Part shown: positions 21,359-30,024 of the stretch, one piece after another
How positions within the stretch are numbered: position 1 is the stretch's first letter
Layout: each line of letters opens with the position of its first letter
DNA from: Rufibacter sp. LB8
GTDB taxonomy: Bacteria; Bacteroidota; Bacteroidia; Cytophagales; Hymenobacteraceae
DNA length: 64,000 bases
Direction: 5' to 3'
Assembly (NCBI RefSeq): GCF_014876185.1
Contig: NZ_JADALJ010000001.1
Coordinates: 2,895,501 to 2,959,500 of the forward strand
Made by a program: the position numbers and the translations under genes
The notes under the pieces: generated by a model
Seen by the model: only the letters and a program-made list of their open reading frames with translations
Databases searched by the model: none
What the model was told of the DNA's origin: nothing

Positions 21359-24277
21359 TTATTGTATGACAAGCCGCTTTACGTAGGTCTTTCCGTTATA
21401 TTCCGCCCTCAGCACATAAATACCGGCAGCTAGCGCCTCAACATTTAGCTGTCCGCCACCTTGTGCTACCACCTGTTTCTGTGCAAGTTGGCCTAGGGAA
21501 TTGTAGAGGGAGACAGAAATGTTGCCGCTGTTAACCCCAGAAAGCCGTACTTCCACCAATCCTTCGGTGGCTGGGTTAGGATACACTACCAAACCATCTT
21601 CCTCTTCTAAAGCCTCTATGCCCGTAACGGTACTGGCGGCTAGTTTAGCTAGGAACATCGTCCTTCCGTGAGTGGTTAAGTTGCTGGTTCCAAACGTGGC
21701 GCTGCCCTGGAAATACCCGGTGATAAAGACATTTTCTGAGTTGTCTAAGCTAATGCTGTTGCTGTAGTCATCTAATGCTCCTCCTGCCCGCTGCGCCCAC
21801 AAGGCAGTACCCGCCGGATCATATGCAACCATGAAGGCGTCTGTTCCACCGGCACTGGCGAGCCTAGTGGAGCCAAACGCGGCGGCATTTTGAAAAGACC
21901 CGGTTATAAATGCGTTTCCTGCATTATCAATGGCTATTCTATAGCCCACGTCTATGCCTGTCCCTCCCGCTTTCTGGGCCCACAACGCATTGCCTTGCCC
22001 ATCAAATTTAGCGATAAAGACATCTTTGTTGCCGGTACTGGAAATGCTGGTGCTCCCAAAAGCGGCAGTGCCCGAGAAATCTCCGGTCACGTAAATATTT
22101 CCGGTTGCATCCAGGGCTATGCTGTTGCTGTAATCTAAGCTGCTTCCTCCTGCTTTCTGTGCCCAGAGTACGTTGCCCGCCGCGCTATACTTGACCAGGA
22201 ACACATCTGCACTACTGCTGACCAGACTGGTGGTACCAAAAGAAGAAGTACCTGCAAAAGAGCCTGTCACATAGACATCACCAGCACCGTCTACGGCTAA
22301 GTCATAACCATAATCATTGTAGCCTCCGCTAACCTTTTGTGCCCACAGCACGTTGCCTGCCGCGTCATATTTGGCCAAGAAAGCATTGGTTGTACCCGTG
22401 CTGGTAAGCGTACTGTTTTCAAAGGTGGCATTGACACTGAATTCCCCGGTCACGTAAATATTCCCGGAGGCATCTAAGGCGATGCCGTTACTTTCTATGT
22501 TATTCAGCCCGCCCGCCCTCTTTGCCCACAGCACGTTGCCCGCCGCATCATACTTGGCAAGAAAGATGTCATAGTTACCGGGACTGATGAGGGTGGTGGT
22601 GCCAAAGGTGGCGTTCCCCAGAAAATAACCTGTCACATGAATGTTCCCGGCGCCGTCTATGGCCATGTCTGTAGGGTAGATAACGCTACTGCCTCCTGCC
22701 CGCTGCGCCCAGCGCACATTGCCGGCCGCGTCATACTTGGCAAGAAAAGCGTTATTGATGCCCGTGCTCACGAGCGTGGTACTGCCCAAAGTGATACTTC
22801 CCAGGAAATACCCAGCCACAACCGCATTGCCTGCGTTGTCTACGGCTACGCTTCTACCATAATCTGTTGCGGTAAACCCGAAAGGCATTTCAGCCCACAG
22901 CACGTTGCCCGCCTCACTGTACCTGGCAATGTAGACATCACTGCTACCCTTGGCGGTCAAGTCATAATCACCGAAGGTGATGCTGCCTTGGGTATTGCCC
23001 GTTACTACAGCCTTGCCCGCGGCGTCTACGGCAATGCCATAGCTTTTGGTGGTTCCCCACAGCGCCCCTTTGGCAAAGCGCACGGCTCCTGTGGTGTCAT
23101 ATTTTGCCATGAAAAAGCTCTGATAGCTGTTGCCCTGCAAGGTGATACGCCCAAATCTTGCGCTGCTTGCGAAATCTCCGGTCACATACGGGTTCCCGGT
23201 TCCGTCAAGGGCTATGCCGTATCCCACGTCTGAACCGGTTCCGCCTGCCCGCTGTGCCCATAGCGCCTTGCCATCTTGGTCATATTTGGTAAGGAACATA
23301 TCTATGCTGCCGGCGGTGGTAACAGAAATATCACCAAAAGTGGCGGTGCCCGAGAAAAAGCCGGTTATATACGCATTCCCGTTTTTGTCAGCGGCAATGC
23401 CGTAGCCAATGTCTGCACCGCTGCCCCCTGCGCTTTGTGCCCATTGCGGGTTCCCGGCTGCGTCATATTTGGCCAGGAAGATATCCTGGCTACCGGCACT
23501 GGTGAGTTTAGAGGCCCCGAAGTAGGCGATTCCCTGGAAATCTCCTATGATATACACGTTGCCAGCGCCATCAGTAGAAATGCCGTAGCTGTTGTCTATA
23601 TAATTCCCGCCGGCTTTCACTGCCCACAACGTGGTGCCCGCTGCATCATACTTGGCTATGAACACATCTCCGGAGCCTGCATTGGGGAGCGTAACACTGC
23701 CAAACGAAGCGGTGCCCGCAACTCTCCCGGTTATAAAAGCGTTCCCCTGGCCGTCTACCGCAACGCCATAGGCATTTTCTGGACTGCCGCCGCCCGCCCG
23801 CTTCGCCCAAAGTATGTTTCCCGCCGCGTTATATTTGGCGATGAAAATGTCAGTATAACCTACACTGGTGAGGGCGGTACCGCCAAAAGTTGCCGTGGTC
23901 TCAAAACTCCCGGTGACGTACACGTTCCCAGTGGCATCAACAGAGATCCCGTAGGCTTGGTCTTCGCCGGTGCCACCAGCCTGTTGCGCCCACAGCACGT
24001 TGCCCGCCGCATCATATTTAACCAGGTAGACATCATGCTCGCCCGCACTTGTGAGGGTAATGTTCCCAAACCTGACATATCCCTCAAAATACCCGGTTGC
24101 GTACACGTTCCCTTCTGCATCTGCCGCCGCGGCTCTCCCAAACTCGTTATTCCCTACGCCATATTCCCCGGCAGCCTTTTTTGCCCATAGAAAATCTGGT
24201 GCCTGCGCCCAGAGCCCAGATACGCTTAACGTGAACAAGAGGGTGAATAAAATGAAACGTGCGTAAAACTTTGGCAT
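21359..24277 (-). CDS. SBBP-repeat secreted protein with T9SS sorting domain
   Basis: This 972-residue protein has a signal peptide (ILFTLLFTLSVSGLWAQ) and then 13 repeats of about 63-68 residues, each with GNVYVTG.F, A.FG..TL.S.G and D.F.AKYDAAGNVLWA.(K/R)AGG, plus a truncated last one. These are SBBP-type beta-propeller blades. The C-terminal 85 residues form a T9SS sorting domain (VVYPNPATEG, LYNSLGQLAQKQ, AAGIYVLRAEYNG). It is probably exported by T9SS and attached to the surface. Met at 24277 (MPKFYARF) is preferred to the one six codons earlier because it is directly before the signal peptide. Confidence 0.85.
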   Translation of the reverse strand: MPKFYARFILFTLLFTLSVSGLWAQAPDFLWAKKAAGEYGVGNNEFGRAAAADAEGNVYATGYFEGYVRFGNITLTSAGEHDVYLVKYDAAGNVLWAQQAGGTGEDQAYGISVDATGNVYVTGSFETTATFGGTALTSVGYTDIFIAKYNAAGNILWAKRAGGGSPENAYGVAVDGQGNAFITGRVAGTASFGSVTLPNAGSGDVFIAKYDAAGTTLWAVKAGGNYIDNSYGISTDGAGNVYIIGDFQGIAYFGASKLTSAGSQDIFLAKYDAAGNPQWAQSAGGSGADIGYGIAADKNGNAYITGFFSGTATFGDISVTTAGSIDMFLTKYDQDGKALWAQRAGGTGSDVGYGIALDGTGNPYVTGDFASSARFGRITLQGNSYQSFFMAKYDTTGAVRFAKGALWGTTKSYGIAVDAAGKAVVTGNTQGSITFGDYDLTAKGSSDVYIARYSEAGNVLWAEMPFGFTATDYGRSVAVDNAGNAVVAGYFLGSITLGSTTLVSTGINNAFLAKYDAAGNVRWAQRAGGSSVIYPTDMAIDGAGNIHVTGYFLGNATFGTTTLISPGNYDIFLAKYDAAGNVLWAKRAGGLNNIESNGIALDASGNIYVTGEFSVNATFENSTLTSTGTTNAFLAKYDAAGNVLWAQKVSGGYNDYGYDLAVDGAGDVYVTGSFAGTSSFGTTSLVSSSADVFLVKYSAAGNVLWAQKAGGSSLDYSNSIALDATGNIYVTGDFSGTAAFGSTSISSTGNKDVFIAKFDGQGNALWAQKAGGTGIDVGYRIAIDNAGNAFITGSFQNAAAFGSTRLASAGGTDAFMVAYDPAGTALWAQRAGGALDDYSNSISLDNSENVFITGYFQGSATFGTSNLTTHGRTMFLAKLAASTVTGIEALEEEDGLVVYPNPATEGLVEVRLSGVNSGNISVSLYNSLGQLAQKQVVAQGGGQLNVEALAAGIYVLRAEYNGKTYVKRLVIQ

Positions 24278-24520
24278 ACTTATCTTTTTAACCATGTGCA
24301 GTCTGATTTTAGATTCAACGTCTTCCCTTTACCAGTGCAGAATTACAGCTACACATAGTAGAAGCAGAATTTCTAGTTGAAACGCATCATTACCAAGCAA
24401 GGGAAAATATTCCTTAACAGTTCATTCTTCTATTCCAGCGAAATAGATTTCAATAGCCCTCTTCATTGGGAAAGATAAGAATCCGACTGCTATGATAGGA
24501 TTAGCCTGTCAAAAATAATC

Positions 24521-24562
24521 CCCGTTTTCGGGCTCATTTACAGAAATGAGCCCCAAAACGGG
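24521..24562. repeat. GAGCCC palindrome, hybrid arms
   Basis: The left arm is the C type (CCCGTTTTCGGGCTC) and the right arm the other type (GAGCCCCAAAACGGG), giving one C-C mismatch. It is 22 nt past the symporter stop. Confidence 0.8.
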
Positions 24563-24583
24563 AATTCTAATCTTTGCTACCTG

Positions 24584-25969
24584 CTACCTACTACTCAACC
24601 GCTCTGCTTTCATTCTGGCGAAATAGTCTTTGGCGGCGGTCATTACTTTAGGCGATAAAATCAACGCGCACGCCATAGTAGGAATAGCCATTAGCGCAAA
24701 AGAGGTGTCAATTAAATCTATGATAGATTTCATGGTGACCACCGCGCCAATAATGACCGTGGAAATATAGAAGAAATCATAGGCCCGGCGGTATTTGAAC
24801 CCAAATAGGTAGGTGAAGCACTTGGAGCCATAGTAGCAGTAAGAAAACAGAGACGTAAACGCGAAGATAAACACGCAAATAACCAGCAGGTACTTGCCCA
24901 TTACGGGCATGGCCGCCTCAAAGGCTTGCGCGGTCATAGAAACCCCATTGCCCGTATCAGCGCCTTGCCACACGCCCGTCACCAGAATGGCAAGGCCGGT
25001 CATGGTGCAGACAATGATGGTGTCAATGAAAGGCTCCAGCATGGCCACCAGGCCTTCGCGCACGGGCTCATTGGTTTGGGATTCGCCGTGCATCATGGCG
25101 GCGGTGCCAATGCCGGCCTCATTGGAGAAAGACGCCCGCCGCGCACCCATGATGATAATCTGCATGACGGCCCCGCCCAAAACAGCATTGCCTGTGAAAG
25201 CATCTTCAAAGATCATGGCAAACATAGACGGCACCGCCGAAATATTCACCCCAATGATGTAGAGCACCGAGCCCGTGTAAAGCACCACCATTAACGGCAC
25301 CAACTTAGTAGCCACGCTGGCAATTCGCTGCAAGCCCCCAAACATGATAATGGCCACCGGAAACGCCAACGCTATTCCCATAAACAAATTAGAAAGAAAA
25401 GCATCTTCATTGGTGACCACGCCACTGGGCACCAGCACCACATCACGCACAATCTGGGTGAGTTGGTTAGACTGAAAAAGTGGCAACGTACCAATAAGGC
25501 CGGCGGCGGCAAACAGGATGGACAACGGTTTCCATTTCTGGCCCAGCCCTTCGGTGACCATGTACATGGGGCCACCCTCCACTTCGCCGCGCTCATTGCG
25601 GCCGCGGTACATGACAGACAGTGTACAGGTGAAGAACTTGGTGGCCATGCCCACAATAGCGCTCACCCACATCCAGAAGAGCACGCCGGGCCCGCCCATG
25701 GCAATGCCCACGGCCACACCGCTAATATTGCCCATGCCAATGGTAGACGCCAGCGCACTGGCCATAGCCTGAAACGGACTTATTTTACCGGGCGCGTTGG
25801 GGTCCACGTATTTCCCACGCAAGATTTCAATGGAATGGCCCAGGTGCCGGAAAGGCACAAACCGGCAATACAGCATCAGGAAAAGGCCGCCGCCCATAAG
25901 CAAGATCAACAAAGGCATGCCCCAGGCCAGACTGCTGGCTTCGGCAAGAAAGGTTTCTATATTTTCCAC
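24584..25969 (-). CDS. Alanine/glycine:cation symporter (AGCS family)
   Basis: This 461-residue polytopic protein has about eleven membrane helices. It carries AGCS signatures: FQAMASALASTIGMGNISGVA in the first third, EGGPMYMVTEGLG around residue 130, and ASFSNEAGIGTAAMMHG around residue 285, which lines the substrate path. These carriers import alanine or glycine with Na+ or H+. It is transcribed alone. Confidence 0.9.
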   Translation of the reverse strand: MENIETFLAEASSLAWGMPLLILLMGGGLFLMLYCRFVPFRHLGHSIEILRGKYVDPNAPGKISPFQAMASALASTIGMGNISGVAVGIAMGGPGVLFWMWVSAIVGMATKFFTCTLSVMYRGRNERGEVEGGPMYMVTEGLGQKWKPLSILFAAAGLIGTLPLFQSNQLTQIVRDVVLVPSGVVTNEDAFLSNLFMGIALAFPVAIIMFGGLQRIASVATKLVPLMVVLYTGSVLYIIGVNISAVPSMFAMIFEDAFTGNAVLGGAVMQIIIMGARRASFSNEAGIGTAAMMHGESQTNEPVREGLVAMLEPFIDTIIVCTMTGLAILVTGVWQGADTGNGVSMTAQAFEAAMPVMGKYLLVICVFIFAFTSLFSYCYYGSKCFTYLFGFKYRRAYDFFYISTVIIGAVVTMKSIIDLIDTSFALMAIPTMACALILSPKVMTAAKDYFARMKAERLSSR

Positions 25970-26027
25970 GGATATAAAAATGGTCTAGCATGCAAACTTA
26001 CGGTCTGCGGTTGGCAAAATAACGGTC

Positions 26028-26066
26028 TGTTTTTGGCCTCTGTTTTGAAAATGAGCCCCAAAACAG
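26028..26066. repeat. GAGCCC palindrome upstream of the symporter gene
   Basis: CTGTTTTTGGCCTCTG faces AAAATGAGCCCCAAAACAG. It lies in a co-directional gap, 60 nt before the symporter start and 90 nt past the DCC gene stop. Confidence 0.75.
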
Positions 26067-26159
26067 GTATCTATCTGAGTTACAACACCAAAATTCTATA
26101 GAAGAACTAGAGATTTTTAGCACAGAGCAATTTACGTGAAATTTTGGGCGAAACCACCG

Positions 26160-26573
26160 CTACAGAAAACGGGCTTTGAGCGCCGGTGTAGGCAGCCAAC
26201 AGCTTTCCTGCCGGCCAAACCACCGGTAGCGGTTCTTAGAAACCCAGTCATACACCGGGTCACGCAGAAATTTGGGAATTACCGCCAAGGCATACAAGAA
26301 CGACCACCCCCCGTTCAGACGCTTCACAATGCGCAGGGCCGCTGAGGAGCGGGTGTAGAGTTTGCCGTTTTCCAGCAGGAGCACGCTTTTGAACTCATGG
26401 GTGGGCAGGCTGTGCGCTGCCAGAATCTGTTGGCCCAGGTCAGACTGCAAGACCGCAAACCTGAAATGGCCTTGGGGGTCATGCTTGATTACAAACTGCA
26501 CAAAGCCGTTGCAGAGGTTGCAGACGCCGTCGAACAGAATGATGGCAGAAGTGGGAGAGAGTGTTTGTTCCAT
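26160..26573 (-). CDS. DCC family (DUF393) thiol-disulfide oxidoreductase-like protein
   Basis: This 137-residue protein has the family hallmark FDGVCNLCNGF with the CxxC pair Cys18/Cys21, followed by F.VLQSD and a C-terminal basic region YDWVSKNRYRWFG. DCC proteins have a thioredoxin-like fold; their substrates are not known. A DCC domain often accompanies HTTM-domain membrane proteins, and one is encoded 0.9 kb away on the other strand. Confidence 0.85.
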   Translation of the reverse strand: MEQTLSPTSAIILFDGVCNLCNGFVQFVIKHDPQGHFRFAVLQSDLGQQILAAHSLPTHEFKSVLLLENGKLYTRSSAALRIVKRLNGGWSFLYALAVIPKFLRDPVYDWVSKNRYRWFGRQESCWLPTPALKARFL

Positions 26574-26887
26574 GAAACGTTGGTGGCAGTACGCGGGTAG
26601 CCAGCCTTCGGTTATTTTGGTTCTGAGTATGTGGCTGGGTAATTCTGGCTATCCTAGGCGCTTGGGTAAACAGGCGGCGGCAGCGTTTGTTTTTTCTTCA
26701 CCATGAAGGAACGGCCCAGACCGAACTTACCCATGACGCTTGACACCTGCAAATAAGGGAATTACCGGCGTTTGCTACCAGAATTAATTTTATAAAAAAT
26801 TGAACACCTTTCTAAAAAGCCCTCGTAAAAGATGAACTTGAAATCAACCCCCATTAAAAAATTTACCTTAAACACATTCAAAGCACT
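26574..26887. other. Intergenic region between divergent genes
   Basis: It holds an AT-rich stretch before the Thr/Gly-rich lipoprotein gene, with TACCTTAA at about 26867 as a weak -7 candidate, and a possible 26-codon minus-strand ORF at 26654-26734 described under findings. No palindrome of the common family is present here. Confidence 0.5.
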
Positions 26888-27319
26888 ATGAAAAAGACAT
26901 TTGTAAACGTGATGGCCGTAGCGGCGCTGGTTGCTACTTCAGCATTGACTTCTTGCTCAGGCAGCACTGAAACCACTACTGACACCACCACCACTGACAT
27001 GACCACCGAGTCTGAGACCACTGGTACTACTTCAGAAACCACCACGGGTATGACAACCGGCACTACCACTGGTACAACCGGAACTACCACCGGCACAACT
27101 ACTGGAACTACGGGCACTACAGGAACTACTGGCACTACAGGTACCACCGGAACCACTACAGGTACTACCGGTACTACTGGCACCACCGGAACTACTACCG
27201 GAACTACTGGTACTACTGGTATGACAACCGGAACTACAACTGGTACTACAACCGGCACTACCACTGGAACTACAACTGGCACTACCACTGGAACTACAAC
27301 CGGCACTACTGCTCGTTAG
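26888..27319 (+). CDS. Thr/Gly tandem-repeat lipoprotein
   Basis: This 143-residue protein has a lipoprotein signal (MAVAALVATSALTSC, lipobox LTSC with Cys23), a Thr/Ser/Glu-rich spacer to about residue 50, and then about 90 residues of almost pure TGT/TTG units ending in TAR. The mature chain contains essentially only Thr, Gly and a few Met. Codons alternate among ACT/ACC/ACA and GGT/GGC/GGA, so the repeat is kept at protein level but varied at DNA level. It may be a surface-anchored extended chain; function unknown. A strong terminator follows. Confidence 0.7.
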   Translation: MKKTFVNVMAVAALVATSALTSCSGSTETTTDTTTTDMTTESETTGTTSETTTGMTTGTTTGTTGTTTGTTTGTTGTTGTTGTTGTTGTTTGTTGTTGTTGTTTGTTGTTGMTTGTTTGTTTGTTTGTTTGTTTGTTTGTTAR

Positions 27320-27337
27320 TCAACTGTAATAATACCG

Positions 27338-27383
27338 CCAAAAGAAAAGGCAAAACCCGCGGGTTTTGCCTTTTCTTTTGGCC
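27338..27383 (+). terminator. Long perfect hairpin terminator
   Basis: A perfect 46-nt palindrome (GCCAAAAGAAAAGGCAAAAC and its complement around CCGCGG), 19 nt past the Thr/Gly lipoprotein stop. It is unrelated to the GAGCCC family. Confidence 0.85.
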
Positions 27384-27509
27384 TTCTTTGAAGCAGCGCA
27401 GAAGCTCCTCAACCGCAAACAATATCTGTGAGCCGCATGAGGTAACTGTGAAAGGCTTGTTTGCGTTGTTAAGCGTCACAGGCCACGGCCTTACCATTCG
27501 CCTTCTCTT

Positions 27510-29021
27510 ATGCACCTTTTGCAACAGTATCTTCAGCGGGTCTTTTACGCAGATGTGCGCGCACTCTCCCTTATGCGCATCTGGGTGGCGGCCGTCCTGC
27601 TGCTGGACATTGGCATACGGGCCACCGACCTGGAGGCGCATTATTCCAACATGGGGGTGCTGCCGCTGCATGTGCTCCACGCCAACGCCTGGAACCAGTA
27701 TTTCTTCTCCCTGCATGCGCTGAGCGGGCTGTGGCAGTTTCAGGCGATGCTGTTTCTGGTGGCGGCCGGTGCGGCAGTGGCCATGCTGCTGGGCTATCAC
27801 ACGCGCTGGGCTACGGCTATCTCCTGGGTTTTGCTGCTTTCGCTCCAGAACCGGAACCCGCTCATCACGCAGTCCGGCGACAGTTTGCTGCGCATGTTGC
27901 TGTTCTGGGGTATGTTTTTGCCCTGGCACCGCCATTATTCGGTAGACGCCCGTAAGATTTCCCCATCCATTGATTCCAAACCAACCCAATATGTAAGTGC
28001 GGCCACAGTAGCGTATCTGTTGCAGGTGGCCTGGGTGTACGTGTTCACCGCGCTGCTAAAAAGCGGACCAGACTGGACCACCGACGGCACCGCGCTTTAC
28101 TATGCCCTCAGCATAGACCAGGTGCTCATGCCCGGCGGAAAACTCATTTACCCTTACCCAGAGCTGCTGAAATTCCTGACGCACGCCACGTATTACGGTG
28201 AGCTGTATCTACCCTTCGTGCTGCTCATTCCGTGGCGCACCACCTGGTGGCGGCTACTGTTTATTATGTGTATTGTGGGGCTGCACATCGGCATCAGTCT
28301 TACGCTGTTTGTGGGCTTGTTCTACCTGATCAGTATTTCGGCGGTTATTGGTTTGTTGCCCACCCCGGCCATGGATTTCCTGGACCGGCGGCTGCGCGTG
28401 GGCTACGGGCGGGTGCAACAGCGCTGGGAGGGCCTGGCCAAAAGCGTGGCCTCGCCGGTACGCGTGCAGGTAAACGTGCAATGGCAGGCGCCGCGTTGGG
28501 CCCAAAGGATTCCCAGAAAATACGTGCGTGAAGCGCTGGTGCTGACCTGTCTGGTACTGGCTTTCTGGTGGAACCTGGGCACCTTGCGCAAACCGGCACT
28601 GCAATTCCCCAAGGCTCTTGAAGCCGCAGCGCTGGTGCCCAGGCTAGACCAGAACTGGAGCATGTTCGCGCCCAACGTGTTCAAAGACGATGGCTGGTAC
28701 ATTCTGGAAGGCATCACCACTACCAACAAGAAAGTAGACCTCAACCAGCAGGGCAAAGAACCAGACACGGTGAAACCGGCTTCGGTGATGGGCCTGTTCA
28801 AAAATGACCGCTGGCGGAAATACTCTGAGAATTACCTTTTCTCGCCCAACGCGTACATGCGGCCATATTACTGTTTCTACCTGCTCCGGCGCTGGAACGA
28901 AGCCCACCCAAAACAGGAACAGATACAGGAATTGTCGGTGATTTACATGAAGGAATTCACGCTGCCCAACTACAAAACCGCCCCGCTCCAGCGCGAAGTG
29001 CTCTGCCACTGTAAACCGTAA
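27510..29021 (+). CDS. HTTM domain membrane protein
   Basis: This 503-residue polytopic protein has the HTTM (horizontally transferred transmembrane) fold related to vitamin K-dependent gamma-carboxylase. The N-terminus has RALSLMRIWVAAVLLLD, the HYSNMGVLP region follows, and NRNPLITQSGDSLLRMLLFW around residues 113-132 is the family core; then several further helices up to about 285 and a soluble C-terminal third starting near residue 370 with DQNWSMFAPN. No carboxylase activity can be claimed. The start follows TTACCATTCG, a weak -7 box. Confidence 0.8.
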   Translation: MHLLQQYLQRVFYADVRALSLMRIWVAAVLLLDIGIRATDLEAHYSNMGVLPLHVLHANAWNQYFFSLHALSGLWQFQAMLFLVAAGAAVAMLLGYHTRWATAISWVLLLSLQNRNPLITQSGDSLLRMLLFWGMFLPWHRHYSVDARKISPSIDSKPTQYVSAATVAYLLQVAWVYVFTALLKSGPDWTTDGTALYYALSIDQVLMPGGKLIYPYPELLKFLTHATYYGELYLPFVLLIPWRTTWWRLLFIMCIVGLHIGISLTLFVGLFYLISISAVIGLLPTPAMDFLDRRLRVGYGRVQQRWEGLAKSVASPVRVQVNVQWQAPRWAQRIPRKYVREALVLTCLVLAFWWNLGTLRKPALQFPKALEAAALVPRLDQNWSMFAPNVFKDDGWYILEGITTTNKKVDLNQQGKEPDTVKPASVMGLFKNDRWRKYSENYLFSPNAYMRPYYCFYLLRRWNEAHPKQEQIQELSVIYMKEFTLPNYKTAPLQREVLCHCKP

Positions 29022-29160
29022 TTCTGCAGTCCTAAGACCCACAGGAAGACAGACAGCTACCTGGGTATAAATACTGAATCTTGCGCTACACCTCTCAGGA
29101 AGGTATTTTTTTCAAAGCGATGCCCGTATAAAAGGAAAAATTTGTTTCACCCATAAGAAA

Positions 29161-29165
29161 GGAGG
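29161..29165 (+). promoter_or_regulatory. Strong Shine-Dalgarno GGAGG
   Basis: AAGAAAGGAGG precedes the ATG at 29171 with a 5-nt spacer. Bacteroidota genes seldom carry such a site, and I see none comparable before the other genes here, so it supports the short ORF. Confidence 0.6.
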
Positions 29166-29170
29166 ACCCC

Positions 29171-29344
29171 ATGCCACAGGGAGATAAATCAGCGTACACT
29201 GACAAGCAGAAACGTCAGGCCGAACACATTGAGGAAAGCTATGAAAAGAAAGGCCTCTCTGAAGAAGAAGCCGAAAAACGCGCCTGGGCCACCGTGAACA
29301 AACAAGACGGCGGCGGCAAGAAAAGCGGCTCCGGCCGAAAGTAA
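29171..29344 (+). CDS. Small hydrophilic protein, 57 residues
   Basis: The frame reads MPQGDKSAYTDKQKRQAEHI, then an acidic helix with GLSEEEAEKRAWATVNKQ and a basic Gly/Ser tail ending SGSGRK. About half the residues are charged. Similar small proteins of the pattern DKQKRQAEHIEE...EAE.RAWATVNK are widespread in bacteria and usually annotated as hypothetical or plasmid-stabilisation/ChaB-like; the function is not settled. It has a strong ribosome binding site and is followed by a long GAGCCC palindrome that can end transcription. Confidence 0.75.
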   Translation: MPQGDKSAYTDKQKRQAEHIEESYEKKGLSEEEAEKRAWATVNKQDGGGKKSGSGRK

Positions 29345-29363
29345 ACCCTGCTTGTTCTCAATA

Positions 29364-29417
29364 AAAATTCCCGTTTTGGGGCTCATTTCCAGAAATGAGC
29401 CCCAAAACGGGAATTTT
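29364..29417. repeat. GAGCCC palindrome with the longest arms plus T run
   Basis: 26-bp perfect arms; the outer extension AAAATTCCC/GGGAATTTT makes it look like a bidirectional Rho-independent terminator between two convergent genes (stops at 29344 and 29416). Its right end overlaps the last bases of the minus-strand gene. Confidence 0.9.
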
Positions 29418-29769
29418 AGTTTTTGTCCTTTTCTAAAGATTCCATTTCGCGGAGTACCTTTTGGGAGGCAATGATCATTTGGTCTAGCTCAGACGTTTTG
29501 CCAGTAATTTTAAACCTGAAATTCTGCGCATCTGCCTGCTTCATGTTCGTGCTCACCACAAAAGCTAAGGTGATAGGCGCTTCAGGCGAGTTCTCCTTGA
29601 AAATATCTCTTATATCTTGCCAGTTAATATCTGAAAGCTCTTCTAGGTTCGCTGCTTTCAATTGAAAGGTGGAAACAGTGGTAGTTGCTTCCCCTTTTTT
29701 CTCCTGCGCGTTTCCTGTAAAAAAGAAGAACAGGAGTAATCCGGTCAATAAAAAGCCTTTTGATTTCAT
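29416..29769 (-). CDS. Small secreted protein, unknown
   Basis: This 117-residue protein has a signal peptide (LLTGLLLFFFFTGNAQ, cleavage near 21). The mature part is mixed polar with predicted helix and strand (LEELSDINWQDIRDIF, APITLAFVV) and ends in a Lys/Glu-rich helix. I do not recognise a family. It is followed at close distance by the XRE/DUF2975 pair on the same strand, but a 43-bp gap leaves co-transcription open. Confidence 0.55.
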   Translation of the reverse strand: MKSKGFLLTGLLLFFFFTGNAQEKKGEATTTVSTFQLKAANLEELSDINWQDIRDIFKENSPEAPITLAFVVSTNMKQADAQNFRFKITGKTSELDQMIIASQKVLREMESLEKDKN

Positions 29770-29812
29770 TTTATTAGAGATAAAGGTTAAAAATAACTGG
29801 CTACTATGATTC

Positions 29813-30019
29813 TCAATCAGGCCGGAATTCCAGTACGTCGCCGGGTTGGCAGTCCAGCACCTGGCAGATGGCCTCCAGGGTAGAGAACCGGATGGCTTTG
29901 GCTTTGCCGGTTTTGAGCACCGAGAGGTTGGCCATGGTGATGCCTACGCGCTCAGACAGTTCGGTCAACGACATTTTGCGGCGCGCCATCATCACGTCAA
30001 TGTTCACAATTATGGGCAT
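29813..30019 (-). CDS. XRE/YozG-type HTH regulator
   Basis: This 68-residue protein is essentially a single Cro/C1-type helix-turn-helix: MMARRKMSLTELSERVGIT followed by NLSVLKTGKAKAIRFSTLEAI and CQVLDCQPGDVLEF. It lies 5 bp after the DUF2975 gene; this gene pair is a recurrent arrangement in Bacteria, in which the regulator is thought to act with the membrane protein. Confidence 0.88.
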   Translation of the reverse strand: MPIIVNIDVMMARRKMSLTELSERVGITMANLSVLKTGKAKAIRFSTLEAICQVLDCQPGDVLEFRPD

Positions 30020-30024
30020 GCGGG

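Noticed and set aside
23276-24190. 304-codon plus-strand frame inside the SBBP gene
   Set aside because: It mirrors the repeat period of the real gene on the other strand and has no recognisable domain.
26878-27306. Minus-strand open frame of Pro-Val-Val repeats
   Set aside because: It is the antisense of the Thr-Gly tract; the plus-strand frame has a lipoprotein signal and a terminator, the minus frame has neither.
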